Origin: Rostrohypoxylon terebratum
Taxonomy: Eukaryota; Ascomycota; Sordariomycetes; Xylariales; Hypoxylaceae
Reading direction: 5' to 3'
Assembly: GCA_022497145.1 (NCBI GenBank)
Contig: MU385855.1
Coordinates: 1,364,001 to 1,428,000, forward strand
Length of the DNA: 64,000 nucleotides
Shown: positions 45,041 through 56,940 of the stretch, piece after piece
Layout: every line of letters starts with the position of its first letter
Position numbering within the stretch: the stretch's first letter is position 1
Position numbers and translations under genes: made by a program
Notes under the pieces: model-generated
What the model was told of the DNA's origin: nothing
Databases searched by the model: none
The model's input: only the letters and a program-made list of their open reading frames with translations

Positions 45041-48000
45041 TTTGTATTCCCTGCACTGCACTTCGTATTCAGATGTAGATTGTGAGATAGATTTATCACA
45101 AAGAGTAATGAGGGTAGATTCACATAAAAGTGAATGAATATGATAGTTCTGAATCGTCTAGAATTGTGTTTGTTATGGGATGTTTGTACTTGGAGTGGGA
45201 ATCGCCAGAAACAGATGCGAGGGCAAAGCGGAAATGTCGTATTAAGCGATAGAATATGAAGTCGTCGCCACGTTGTTGGCAAAGTGATCGAGAATCTCCT
45301 GGGAATCCCCTCGGGGTTTGCAAACTTTCCTAGCGCATGCTCTTCTGAGAAAGATGAGTTCAAATTGGACGCTGGTCGGGGAATAGTGAATATGCAATCG
45401 TATTTGGAGGAAAGGAAAGATCGTGGCGTTGGAGCGCTTAGTTTTTCAATTGTAAATTATCCTGGCGACGGATCCTAGTGACGGATAGATGATGAAGGGG
45501 GGAAAAAAACAAAAAGTAAAAAACAAAAAAAAAAAAAATACTACAAAGCGCTAGGTAGTATTTGAATTTCCAATTAATAAGGACAGGTAGTTTTAAACTT
45601 TTCTGCTAAGTTGTCGATGTCACAAATTTTTGGCAGGTGGGAGGTGGGAGGTGGGAGGTGGGAAAAAGACGTGGAAAGACGTGGGTGATTGACTATCGTG
45701 GATTATGATTGAGGTTGAACGGCAACGGCTGAATGGACCATTGCTAAGGTAAGGAAGGTGGACGGTGGGCTCTATGCTCCCCCCAAATCCCCATACCTCT
45801 GCTTTGAATGCGGGCGCGCGACTTGACTTGACTTGCAATGCAGCAACGACACCAAGGGGGAGGTACTGTACCAGGTAGGTGCTAACTAAGTACATCAGTA
45901 CTCAAGTCTCCACTATTAAGTAATGCTACCTACAGTACCTAGTAGTACCTAGTATCAGTACAGCATATTGGTGAGCCTTTAGGTAGGTAGGTATGTATGT
46001 ATGTACCTGCAGTTCATCCTAGAACACGCGAGATGCGTTGTACCGGGTTATAGTCAACATTGAACACATCCTACTAGGTACTATATATTACATGTAATAA
46101 TTATTAGATGACATCTGGAATAATTTAAATACAAAATGTCATTACGTAGAAATACTTACATTACTATCACATACGATCATATGAAATACTACTAGGTAAT
46201 ACATAAGCATTTCCGTACATACCTAAATACATCTACTATAATAGGTAAGTACTTATGTATGTACATTGTAAGTATGTAGGTATTGGATAAGTTACTAGGT
46301 ATGTACTACTACCATGTACATACATACCATTAAGTGGAGGGAAACGCGTGCGGTAAACAGCCTCTATAAAGTCGTACCTACATTCACGCTCTCTAGAGGT
46401 TTAAAATCAATAACATACAATTGTGGAGGTTGGGTATAACATTTGGTTTGAGCGGAACAATAACAAAGCCCTCCTGACGGATCATATCACCCTGTAAGTA
46501 ATTCAACACGTCTTGAAATGGGGCCTGTTGTGCGGCCTAATTCGCGATGCAAGATTGACGAGACGCGCTGTCCTCCCTTTTTGACAAAATGCTCACAACA
46601 GAAGAAAGCAAAGCACACGCGGGATTGCCCCTCGCAGCGCTCTTAGACTACTGTATTTGTACATAGCGCGGTTGTATTGTTTGTTTTCGTTACTTATTTG
46701 GCCTAGATTATTTTTACCAGGCGACGCGCGCGGCCAATTTTCCGACTGGCTAAACAATCCTCATTCAGGCCCCCACGGGTTGGCGTTTGGACAAGTACGA
46801 CTGCAATAGGTACTTTACTATGTAGGTAGGTAACGCATACTTAGCTAAGCTAACAGTCACTTAAAAATAACAATACAATGTACTAGGTATATAATGGTAT
46901 AATAGGTAGGTAGGTACTACCTATGTACTTGCGCAGTTTAATAAGGTTGCTCAAGCCTTATTTGAACTTAAGGCAGGACATCATCTATTCCACAGATATA
47001 GTACTCGTACTCACATACTACCTACTACTAGGTACTTAATAGTAGCAGCTTTGGTACATATGTATGTACCTATGTACCAGTACCTACGTTATAGTATGGT
47101 TACTGGTAGGAGCAGCGCGTCAAGAAGTGCCCTAATCGCCCTTGCCACCACCCATATGCATCCACAGAAAAAGTAGGCGAACCTTGGCATCGGAGTGGCT
47201 TACTCAAGGCCATCTGGAAGATAAACACTATGTACGTCATGGCTTATTATGCTTGCTAAAGCTCATACATAGTAAAAGAGAAGGACCGAACTCTTCAATT
47301 CATGAAGGATATATACTTACATCCAATAATAAGTCAGGTTCTAAGAATTGGTGAGCGTTTTGATTAATATCACGATAAAAATGACGATCCTAACCCCTGA
47401 AAGGGGGCACCTTTCTAATTCTGTTATTAGGTAAGTTACGGTCCTTTTCCAATTCCAGCACAGAATATGAACCTTACATAGAGTTCCAACCAATTACCTG
47501 GTACATATTTAGCTTCAAGGTTCCAATTCCAAGGTTATACTGTGGACGTACCAGCTGCTTATATAATCACATACGAGTGATCTCTACTTCGTACATATGA
47601 CATATATACCTCTTAACCTTTACCCCTATTCGATTCAGTCTGGTTGTCATCCGCTGATGACGCTGATGACAGCACCTTCGCCAAATGAACACTTCTCCAA
47701 CCACTCTCGGAATATCAAAGTAACTATCTAGTCCGTGGCTTACAGTTCCGCCGGACACTCCGCAAGTCCCAAAAGAAAACTTAAATGGAGGATATAAGCC
47801 TTCCGTGAGTGATTTCCTAAGCTATGGACTGGTTATTGGTACGCATGATAATCATGCGTAAGACTTAAGTAGGCTAAGCGACTCACTATCTGACCTACTA
47901 CTTACCTAGTAGTAGCTAATTCTTTACTTACCACCAAGGCAACTAAGTACATCCAATGTCCGTTCAATCTTTCTTTTGTGATCGTGTGTGCGCGATGCAC

Positions 48001-48368
48001 CAAGTCGAGAGTTTCAACGTAAGATAATGTGTCGGTGCGTAGAAGAAACACATTCCGATCTCCTGGGACCTGGGTTCTATGTTCCATCATGTCAACCACG
48101 TTCCCCAGAAGATGATTTTAGGACCTCTTTTCCTCCCTCGACGACGTATTTCTCTCATACACCTGCATTTACTGCCTATCCTTTCGCAGATCTTGAGGTT
48201 GCAAGTGTACCTGGGTGTTGAAAGACCATCCGAGGCATTATCCTTCATCCATCGAGGATTGGCAACCTGAAATTTAGTTTAAGAGGACTGCCATGTCTAC
48301 TTAATAAGCTGCAGGAAACTCGATCAGTAAGGTAAAGTACGCCTGTTGTCGTCCTTTCGAAAATTGCA
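45041..48368. other. Long intergenic region, CDH1 / RGS-LOV (3.3 kb)
   Basis: Divergent promoters plus a long non-coding stretch. It has an AGGTGGG array at 45635-45662, a GGTA/GTAT array near 45980-46005, TAGGTA/TACATA clusters at 46070-46330 and 46820-47090, and a GC-richer block at 46330-46800 that might be a decayed repeat (no ends found). The frame at 47988-48221 could in principle be an upstream exon of the RGS-LOV gene, but no splice logic links it. No tRNA seen. Confidence 0.45.
45635..45662. repeat. Tandem 7-bp repeat (AGGTGGG x4)
   Basis: Four copies of a G-rich 7-bp unit, about 600 bp upstream of the CDH1 start. The spaced G runs could form a G-quadruplex. Confidence 0.8.
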
Positions 48369-50817
48369 ATGTCCCATACATCGGCTTGTGCAGGTTCGCG
48401 CCGCAAGCAACGTCCAGCTTCACTCGCTATGATCAGCAATCGTCACAGCGTGGTGAGTGTGCGGTCTTTTGCTGCATTTGAAAAGAATGACGATGAAGGC
48501 AAGAATGGAACAAATATCCACGAGATTTTATGCAGGCGGTCAAGCTTGGGAGCTTCGGTTGCTGAAACAGTAGCATCTCCTGCAACATTTCGAAAGATAT
48601 GGGCGGAAACAGCAAGCCTAACACTCTCAAAAATTCAACATTCTCAAACAGGTCGCCTGAATAGGTGGGTTGGTTGTCCCCTGATTGCCTTACAGACATT
48701 CTATTAATCTATCTATAGTGTCCAGAGCAACCCTGAACGAAGCTGGGCTGAACTCTTTGCCATGCCGGCAACCAATGGGCATCATCTAACTGAACCATGT
48801 TCACCGTCCAGTCCAGATACGAGTTGTAAGTCTATATCCGTGTCATCTGATGCTAGCTTACATCGCAAACAATTCTTTACTATCGGTATCTAGGAACACC
48901 AACTCCTCCGTCACAGCACCAGTTCCAACTGTATGTTCAAAATTCAAAGTATTCTAGTCTAACCTAAAAACACATAGCATCACCCCACTCGGTTAATTTG
49001 AGAGAAAACTCGTCATCTTCCTCACCTGCGCTTAGAAGCAGCGGTATCTTCTATGGCCTTCAGAGCAAAGGATCGATAGACCGGGATGGGCTAGAACCTT
49101 TACTCGAGGAAGATATCGGCCCGTCTTCTTTCAATCTAGTCTCACCGTGTAGCGGTCCAATTTTTCGATACTCTTTAGAATCAAGGTCGGAAGTACTCTT
49201 CTCAAAAACCCATCTACAAGCCATCTTTGATGACCCACTTCTGCTTCGAGGGTTTAGAGATTTTCTATATGCCTTCAAGCCGAAGTCCGTTCCTCTTCTA
49301 GTGTATTATCTAGATGCATTGAAGGCATCGAAGGCCATCTACTACGCGAATGCCGTTTCGCAATCCTTGGCTCCCATCCAAGGTCTAGAATTCAGTCGAG
49401 AAGCTGTTTCCAAAACCACCAATGAATCACTGCTAGAAAAGGCCGAGAAGGCATTTCAAACCTTGACTAATGAATGCCTGCCTGCCTATATCACCCACAC
49501 ATGGACTCAGATAGTGAGTATGACTGTAAAAAGACGAATCACAGGTGCTTTGCCCGAGCATCTCAAAGATCTCTCTGATGGGCTGGCAGAAGTCTTTTGC
49601 TTGACAGACCCATCGAGGCTGGATAATCCTATTATATTTGCTAGCAATGGTGCGTACTTGGATTCAGGGCATCCTCTGGCAGCAGATTGGCTAAATATTA
49701 TATCATACAGGATTCCACAAGATGACACAGGTCAGTATAGCTTTAACTCAAAATCAGCATCCCTTCGCCAACTTCGCAGTACGTGGATGCGGGAAGAAAA
49801 ACCTACCATATCCAACATTCCCTGAACGACGATTACTGATCCGATATGTTTTAGTATGGCGTAGACTATGCCTTGGGCCAAAATTGTCGTTTCCTTCAAG
49901 GCCCATGCACAAACCGGTCAAGTATCAAAAGAATAAGAGAGCAACTGGAAGCTAAGAAAGAACATTGCGAAACGATCTTGAATTACCGGCGTGATGGAAC
50001 TCCTTTCATGAACCTTGTTATGGTTGCGCCTCTAATCGATAATTGTGGTGTCGTTCGGTACCACCTTGGTTGTCAGGTAGACGTCTCAGGTCTGGCAAAG
50101 GAATGCGCATATCTCGAATCGCTTAGACGGGTCGTTCACTATAAGAATAGCTGGTCGGATCGAGAAGATGAAAACAAGACACGGCCTGGATTTTATGGCA
50201 AAGATGAGCTCCGCCAACTCGCAGAAATGTTCAGCGCCCGTGAGATGAAAGTGGTCTGGGAAGCGGGCGGGATTCCACCAAGCTCTAGTGATGAAATAGG
50301 AGAAGTCAGCTCATCTCGTCATCAACCTGGATCGCTGGGCAACGATGTGCATTCGAGCCACCGTGACGCTGCTCCGGTACTCGATATCTCACCCTTGTCG
50401 GGTAGTCAGTTACGGAGTATCTACGACAATTATCTCGTTGTACGCCCCTACCCGTCCCTGCGAGTTCTCTTCGCCTCGCCGACGTTGCGGTTCCCCGGCA
50501 TGTTGCAAAGCAATCTCATGTCGCGTATTGGGGGATCACAGACTGCTCGCCAAGAAATCACCAAGGCATTGGCCGATGGACGAATTATCGCGACTAAGAT
50601 TCGTTGGGTGACGAAGACGGATAGTTACGGGAAAGGAAAATGGATCCATTGTACACCTCTTTTCGGTGTGAATAGAGCAATTGGTGCTTGGGTGGTGATT
50701 CTTCTTGACGACGACGAAGACGCCACGACGAGGCGTACTCGAAGCGCGCCACCAGTGGACTCTCACACAAACAGGCAGAGATCTTTCGAAGACGATGTCG
50801 AGGATCGTCCATCTTAG
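48369..50817 (+). CDS. RGS-LOV blue-light photoreceptor (RGS domain plus LOV/PAS)
   Basis: Exons 48369-48664, 48719-48825, 48978-49649, 49711-49730 and 49855-50817 (2058 nt, 685 aa). Residues 1-200 are Ser-rich. An RGS domain (~205-330) starts near SKTHLQAIFDDPLLLRGFRD. A LOV domain begins at AEVFCLTDPSRLDNPIIFAS and has the flavin-adduct motif GQNCRFLQG with Cys376 kept, assembled across a 20-nt exon that encodes FHKMTQ. A second PAS-like region (~555-650) includes KIRWVTKTDSYGKGKWIHCT. Known fungal RGS-LOV proteins (Botrytis BcLOV4 type) bind flavin and move to the plasma membrane in blue light. Joining RGS to LOV implies light control of G-alpha signalling. The start and first two exons are less sure than the rest. 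Confidence 0.87.
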
Positions 50818-51662
50818 TTCTATGGATGAGAAGGCAAATGTTGACGAGAATTGCCTTCTATCGGCGTCTTTGCCGGCATCAGCGATCCCTTCAAAGGGCT
50901 AGGGATGGTTGATTACACAGTCGTCTAGCAAGGTGAGACTGCACTTTTGATATGCGTCTCGCATTCGACTTCCGAGCTTCTTTCCAGCAGCCAATATTCT
51001 GCTCTAATGTATTAGTCTGATATATGTAATGAATATGATTCCTTCATGATTTAGAAGTGCTTATTGTGGAATGTGAGGTGCATGATTGGTGTATGATTAA
51101 TCCCGATGGTCTCTGAAGCATGTCCCGTTCCCTCGTTCCCTCGACTTGCAACTGCTACCAAACTTGTTTTGGCCCTAATAGTAAAAGGTCGGGATGGAGA
51201 ATCACGTGAATTATTTGATATTGTTTGATATATGTGTCACGCGAACTTGCTGAGATGGTACGTCCTATGATAGAGGCCGAAATAGTCGAGATGCCTCTAG
51301 GTTTACCAAAAAGGGGGGGGGCGGGGTCAGGGTGAATCACGCGCTTGAAAATATTAGATGGGCTTATCTATCACGTGTATTCTTTGGGCGAAACCATCGT
51401 CCAGAACCGCAATTTGCAAGTCTCTTATGTCTATCCCCATGGATATAAGAGCCGGTAGGAACCCGATATCAACGCCAAGCGCAGGTTCTGAGCGTAATCA
51501 ACATGTATCCGCCGCAATGCTGAAATGACAAAAGAGAAGATCTGATCTAGCAAGACTACGCCGGGCGCATATTAAACGTTAGACTTGGCCATTTGGTCGA
51601 AGACGATATGGATCCCTATTCCACGGTGATGACGCCCCCGCAAGCTTGAGCATGGTTGGTTC
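50818..51662. other. 3' region between convergent RGS-LOV and unknown gene
   Basis: About 850 bp with no supported gene. A G-rich run lies at ~51314-51325. Nothing else is recognised. Confidence 0.5.
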
Positions 51663-52895
51663 TTATGCTGACTCTGCTTGTGCCAATAGACGTGCTCTCC
51701 AACCATTACATACTTCCTCGAAGCCCCCGACAACTTCTCTGCAAACGCCGGCACATTCGCGTTTTTGTAACCTCTCGCCCCAATTTCCTCTTGTTAACCA
51801 CCTTTCACCTTCCTCTTTAAGCTCTTCTTCTCGTTTCATTTCTGCCACCATCTCCTTCGCAGTCCTAAGACGTCTCGTAGCGGTCGTAGTAGTTTGTCGT
51901 GACATGTGCAGCGTGTCTGATAGGTAATTGAGGGTCTGCACAAGGTCGGATGTGACCGAATGTAAAGCAGACAGAGAGTTGAATGCCGAAGTCGCAGGTC
52001 GCGGCATTTCGTCCGAGACGGAAGCGAGCAGTGGTAACAGCGAGTCAATCGTATCGGGATCTGGAGGCGTAACTAGCGGTGACAGTAGCGGGAAGGTGAG
52101 ATTGTGGATTTGACGTGTTTGATGTGCCAGGTGTGTTGCCAAGGCCGAATGAGCAGTAATCAGCCTGGAACATAGAGTCGAGCGTATTAGAGCATATCTG
52201 TGATGGTCGGTTGGGACCCTGGTTACTTACCTGGTTGTGCTCCCCTCTACACTTGACTGCGACCCAAGATCCTTGAGCGCATCTGTTAATCGCTGGAAGA
52301 CGCCATCGGTAGGCCCACCGTTGCTTTCGGTACCTCGCCGAGCTAAGGATTCGACAGCATCGATCTTCGCGACCAAGCTTGGTGGCATGCCAGGCGAGTC
52401 TAGGTCAGATTCAGAACCATATTCACTCCCATCATACGCGCTTCCCGTTCGCCGATGTCCCCGCCCAGGAGGCGAAGGTATACCCAAACTCGTGCTCTTG
52501 GTCCTCCCATGCTGATCTGATTGACTTGCCACGTCTACTCCGCTATCCCTGATCCCGTCTATCGAATCCCGACTATCATCCCTCTTCTGATCGAAACCAA
52601 GACGTGATGACCGTTCTTCGTCCTCGTAGTATTCCTCATCGTCGCCGGAACCAGATAAAGCATCCGCTAGTTCGTCGGCTAAATTTCCGAGGCCGTTGTC
52701 CTGGCCCATACCACCGCCGCTAAGGTCATTCAACTCAGATTCGTTCATGCTGTTGCGTAAAGGCGTTAGGGGATCTTGAAAGGAAGATTTTGACTGCCGC
52801 CGACTTCTAGGTGATGTGGGACTGTAAGTATGGAAAGATACTTCGACGCTAGAGGAACGACTCGACGGCCTCGCTGGCGATGGCAGCCTCTCCAT
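51663..52895 (-). CDS. Unrecognised fungal protein, disordered N-half and helical C-half
   Basis: Exons 52895-52231 and 52164-51663 (1167 nt, 388 aa), joined at an Arg codon with matching phase. Residues 1-~195 are low complexity, rich in Ser, Asp, Gly and Arg with many SP sites (YSPTSPRSRR, SLGIPSPPGRG) and an acidic DDEEYYEDEER patch. Residues ~200-388 are predicted helical by eye, with a heptad-like stretch (ATRRLRTAKEMVAEMKREEE) and a final segment with three Trp. I do not recognise a domain and give no function. The intron phase and codon regularity support a real gene. It could be a spindle, septum or cytoskeletal adaptor, but that is only a guess from composition. Confidence 0.7.
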
Positions 52896-53798
52896 AGTTG
52901 CGTTAAACTCAATAGTGCAAGCTTGACTGGGTATCGAATTAAACCATGGATGTAAAACAACGTAGCACCCCGCTAGGATGTTTGGTCTGGGTATTAAAAC
53001 AACAAGAAGAACAAGAAAAGAGAAAAAAGAGGATTAAGAAATCGAATACGAGTATGTTGGTATCCGTGTTTGTAGGACTCGGCCGAAGTTGGATTTTGGA
53101 AGTTTCGTTGTGCATGAGAAACTTTGATATCGGGCTGATGATGATGCGGGAATGCGGATTACGTTAACCGTTAACGGACGAGAACGGTTAGAAGATACTA
53201 ATGTTATTAGAATATTCTAATGAAAAGTTTAGTACGACGTATTACTACCTGATCCAATATTGTGTAATTGATGGATTGGATAAGACCACCTGGGCAGTGA
53301 CCAACCTTGAACCCTTGAAAGTTAGCAAGGATAGCTGTCCGAGTGTATCAAGTTCAAACAGAATAAAATTCAGGCAAGAGCGGCCTATTAACATTGTTCT
53401 TGAATGGTATCCTGCTGTGACAAACATTCCTGGCAATTCCCGCATCCGTAATACTGTATTAAATCTTATATCTTATTGATAGGTACAGGGACTTTTAGGG
53501 CATTGTAGGACTGTGATAAGTCATACCTACATACTACCTAGTACCTAGGTCCTAGGTACCTACCTACAGTACCTACGACGTATGTACTATGTAACACATA
53601 AATTTAAATTTCAATCGGCGCTATTTTCCCTTACTGGTGCATAATATTTGCACTCCACTACTTCGTACATCTTCCTACTAATCTCATCCAGGATAACCTA
53701 CTAGGTACCTACTTTCAATCGCAAGATCATATACAGATCATCATTGGGGAGCGCCGAATCATTCCCGAGAAATAAAGGAAAAACAGAAAATTGGAAAA
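52896..53798. promoter_or_regulatory. Divergent promoter region, unknown gene / NAA20
   Basis: 900 bp between divergent starts. It holds a short palindrome ACGTTAACCGTTAACG-like at ~53159-53176, a TTAGAATATTCTAA palindrome at ~53206 and a CCTAGG/GGTACC cluster at 53541-53565. The frame of 92 codons at 53201-53479 has no domain, and the antisense frame is equally long, so neither is called. Confidence 0.45.
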
Positions 53799-54449
53799 AT
53801 GGCATCTTTTCGACGCTTTCGTCCAGATGACCTAGACAAATTCTCTAAGTGCAACCTCGACCCCCTGACAGAGACTTACGATCTGAGTTTCTACCTTCAA
53901 TATTTCGCCAAATGGCCTTCGCTGTTCCAGGTTGCCGAAGACCCCAACGGAAACATCATTGGTTACAGTAGGTCAAGCTTTTGTTAGGTTTATACACAAG
54001 GCTTTAAGATTTATCGAGTCTGACGTGGTTATGCTTTGCGTATAGTCATGGGTAAACTCGAAAGCTCCCCAGATTATTTCCAGTACTCGGAGCACTACCT
54101 GCCATGGCATGCGCATATAACTGCTCTCACGGTAGCTCCTGGAGCCCGCCGCCTCGGAATCGGAAAGATCCTTACCGAAAACCTCGAGGTTGCGGCAGAG
54201 GCCGGCGATGCTTGGTTTGTCGACCTTTTCGTGAGAAAAAGTAACACGAAGGCGATCACATTTTACGAAGGCATGGGTTACAGCGTTTATCGTGTAGTAA
54301 AAGATTATTACGGCGATAATGTAAACGACCCTACCGCTCATGGCGAAGATGCCTATGATATGCGGAAGCCTATGTCACGAGATAAGACGCTGAAGCATAT
54401 CCGGGAGGATGGAAGAAATCACGATGTTCAGCCTGAAGACGTCTTTTGA
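53799..54449 (+). CDS. NAT3: N-terminal acetyltransferase B catalytic subunit Naa20
   Basis: Exons 53799-53967 and 54046-54449 (573 nt, 190 aa). A GNAT fold: MASFRRFRPDDLDKFSKCNL with the substrate-binding DPLTETYD loop, beta strands 4-5 with HITALTVAP, and the acetyl-CoA pyrophosphate loop RRLGIGKIL. The sequence VRKSNTKAITFYEGMGYSVY, typical of NatA/NatB catalytic chains, follows. With the auxiliary Naa25/Mdm20 it acetylates nascent proteins that begin Met-Asp, Met-Glu, Met-Asn or Met-Gln on the ribosome. Length and DPLTETY favour Naa20 over Naa10. It is convergent with the SDR gene, with only 20 bp between the stop codons. Confidence 0.95.
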
Positions 54450-54469
54450 CGTGGGAATTCTACTTGCTG

Positions 54470-55284
54470 CTACATTGCGCCATCGACGGAATACACACTC
54501 CCGCTTACGTACTTGCTCTCGGGACTTAGTAGGAAGACGATGACGTTACCGCACTCTTCCGCCGTCCCTGGCCTACCGAAAGCCGCTGTATCGTCAAACG
54601 GTGCGTCAGGTGATCGGTTATGAATTTTCCAATCCTTTTCCAATAAAGGGGTGTATATGGCACCGGGAGCTACCGCGTTGACGCGAACTTCGCGTTTGCC
54701 ATTTTCTTTTGCCGCTGCTTTCGTCAAGCCAATGACCCCGTGCTTACTAGCATCGTACGCGCCGTGCTTGGCAAACCCTAGACTAGAGTTCAATGTCGAA
54801 ATTCGTTAGATGGGGAATCCCTGGGACCCGAATTACCTTGAAGTCCATGAATGGAGGCAACATTCACAATAGAACCACCGTTGGTGATCTTTCTCAGCTC
54901 GGCCCTCAGGCAATACATCGTCCCCGTCAAATTAACGGCAATTATCTTATGCCATTCGTCGTCGTCAAGTTCTGCCACCTCCCGTACCCCGTGGTGTTTG
55001 CCGATGATACCAGCGGCATTGGCCGCACCATCGAGCCTACCGTATTTCTGAATAATGCTGTCGATCCACGAATCAACTTCGTCACGTTTAGAAATATCCA
55101 CTTTACTGATGAGGAAAGATGCCTCCTGCTTCGTAAAGTATTCGTCCGCCTTGCTCATGGCTATTGGGTCTACATCAGCTACGCAGACAATCCCTCCACG
55201 CCTAGACAGTATTTGTGCGGTTGCGAGGCCGATCCCGCTCGCGCCTCCGGTAATCGCGAAAACTTTGCCTTCGAGGGTCGTCAT
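54470..55284 (-). CDS. Short-chain dehydrogenase/reductase (classical SDR)
   Basis: Exons 55284-54837 and 54777-54470 (756 nt, 251 aa), the usual classical SDR length. The cofactor loop is TGGASGIG (12-19), followed by NAAG, the Ser in NVASIHG and the catalytic YDASK. The acceptor is the second of two nearby AG sites (CTCTAGTCTAG); only this one keeps the frame and restores HGLQGFAKHGAYDASKHG. A substrate loop with PGAIYTPLL and the C-terminal SGSVYSVDGAM match the fungal oxidoreductases of this class, using NAD(P)H. The Asp after strand 2 (ADVDP) suggests NAD(H). Substrate unknown. No cluster partners lie nearby. Confidence 0.9.
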
Positions 55285-56940
55285 GTCGCTGTCTGATATA
55301 TGATATAACGAAGCAAAGGGAGAGGGGTGATTGCTAGATTGTGTAGTGCTGGCGGCGATGTTGTTATTAATATATGGATGTGGTTCCAGAGTCGGTTCGA
55401 CGAGGTGTAAAATCTAATACCAGCGGGGAAAGGTTTCCCTGGTAAGCTCATCTATCTACTTAAAGATGACGAGGAATCAAAAGGCAGATTTTTTGTAGAC
55501 TCTGTAGGCTGCACATGAATACTTTTATAATGAGAATATTGAACCGAAGATGCGGGAGATTATGTACCTTTATATGTATATGTGCTTGAAGCTAATAAGC
55601 ACGCGGTTCTTATCCTCTAGAAAAGTTCGGTCTAACAAAACCCGTAGGCACTTCCACCGCCCACACTTCGCTACTACCCACCTGCCCAGGGAGCTAAGCT
55701 GAATATGTAGCTACCTACCTGGTAGTGTAATGCCGATAGTGAAAACGAACACCGCACGAGAGGTCCTGGCCGGGGATGGCCTCATCTCGTATTGATAATT
55801 GATATTCTTTTATATTTCCAACACAACATACTTAGGGCCTGTGTACATAGCCATTCTCCTTGGGCTAGAGAGGAGGAAGGTCCGTATTTCAATACTCTCT
55901 TTCCTACTTATTTGCTAAAGCATCGACTTGCTTGTCTATGCTTGTAGTAATTATCCAGCTATTTATGCTACATACTTGGGTGTTGTTTTTCTAGGCTGCG
56001 GGGGTAGTAGAACATAGGACCTAGGTAGGTAGGTAGGTATGTATTCACTATTCAGAAAAGGAGGGGTTAAGATAGGCGGTACCAAATTACTACGCTACCT
56101 ATGTAGGTACCTAGGTATCCTTCCATGGATAGTATAGTGTATCTACATAGTATGGAAGGAGGTGCTAGTACCTACCTAGTAGTACTAGGTATTCATCCAA
56201 CTGTAGGTACTTAGACAGCACTTATGTAGGACCTAGGTAGTATTTGACGGTCCCCAAATTGACTACTTATATGTGCTGGTAGCTTTGCCTCTAGAGCCTC
56301 CCGAGTCGGTTTCTTCCCAAAGATACCTAGGACCTAGGTATGGATGGTACCTTGCATAGGTACCTACATTATATGTAGTACTATGTATATACTGCCATAC
56401 CCCACTGGGCATGATTTGATACTTGAAGTACGTATCTCACTAACTAGGTACGTACCTTGAAGGTAGCGTTAGTCCTGAAAGGGTAGGTTTTGTGGAGAAA
56501 GTGTCGTCACTTCCGTTATAATGGCTACCTACGTAAGTGTATTAAGCAAGGTTCGATGTTGTTTCGGGTTCCGGGCGTCATCCCTCAAAACCTGGGGGAA
56601 GGTGGATCCTAGGGCCAGAGGGCTACCTACTTCCAAGGTTCAATGTACTCAGTGAGGGAGGGACGTAAGTTCTGCCCATCAACATTCCTTCCGAAGTCCT
56701 CTCTCTCCCTCCTTTTTTCAACATCAACATCTCAGTACATAGTCAGATTCTTGGCATACCAATCTAAACTCCTCGCATACTATTATCGTCCTCGAGGGAT
56801 TGTAATAAGATCATACATATACACCAGCTCTATGTTTTAGTATTTGTTGTATCGCTTTCCCTCCGCCAATCACCTAACCACACCTCCAATTAGCAATTAG
56901 CTTAGAAACAATTCTACGAACACCCGCTCGATTCATTGTT
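55285..56940. other. Divergent intergenic region, SDR / GtaA-type gene
   Basis: 1.65 kb with no supported gene. It has the densest group of CCTAGG/GGTACC palindromes in the window (about 56019, 56105, 56228, 56322-56340) and many TAGGTAGG arrays. A C/T-rich leader precedes the start at 56941. Confidence 0.5.

Noticed and set aside
53201..53479. 92-codon frame between the unknown gene and NAA20
   Set aside because: The opposite strand is open too and no motif or splice signal supports either.
53799..55284. NAA20 and SDR as a metabolic gene cluster
   Set aside because: NAA20 is a housekeeping acetyltransferase and its neighbours have no shared pathway.
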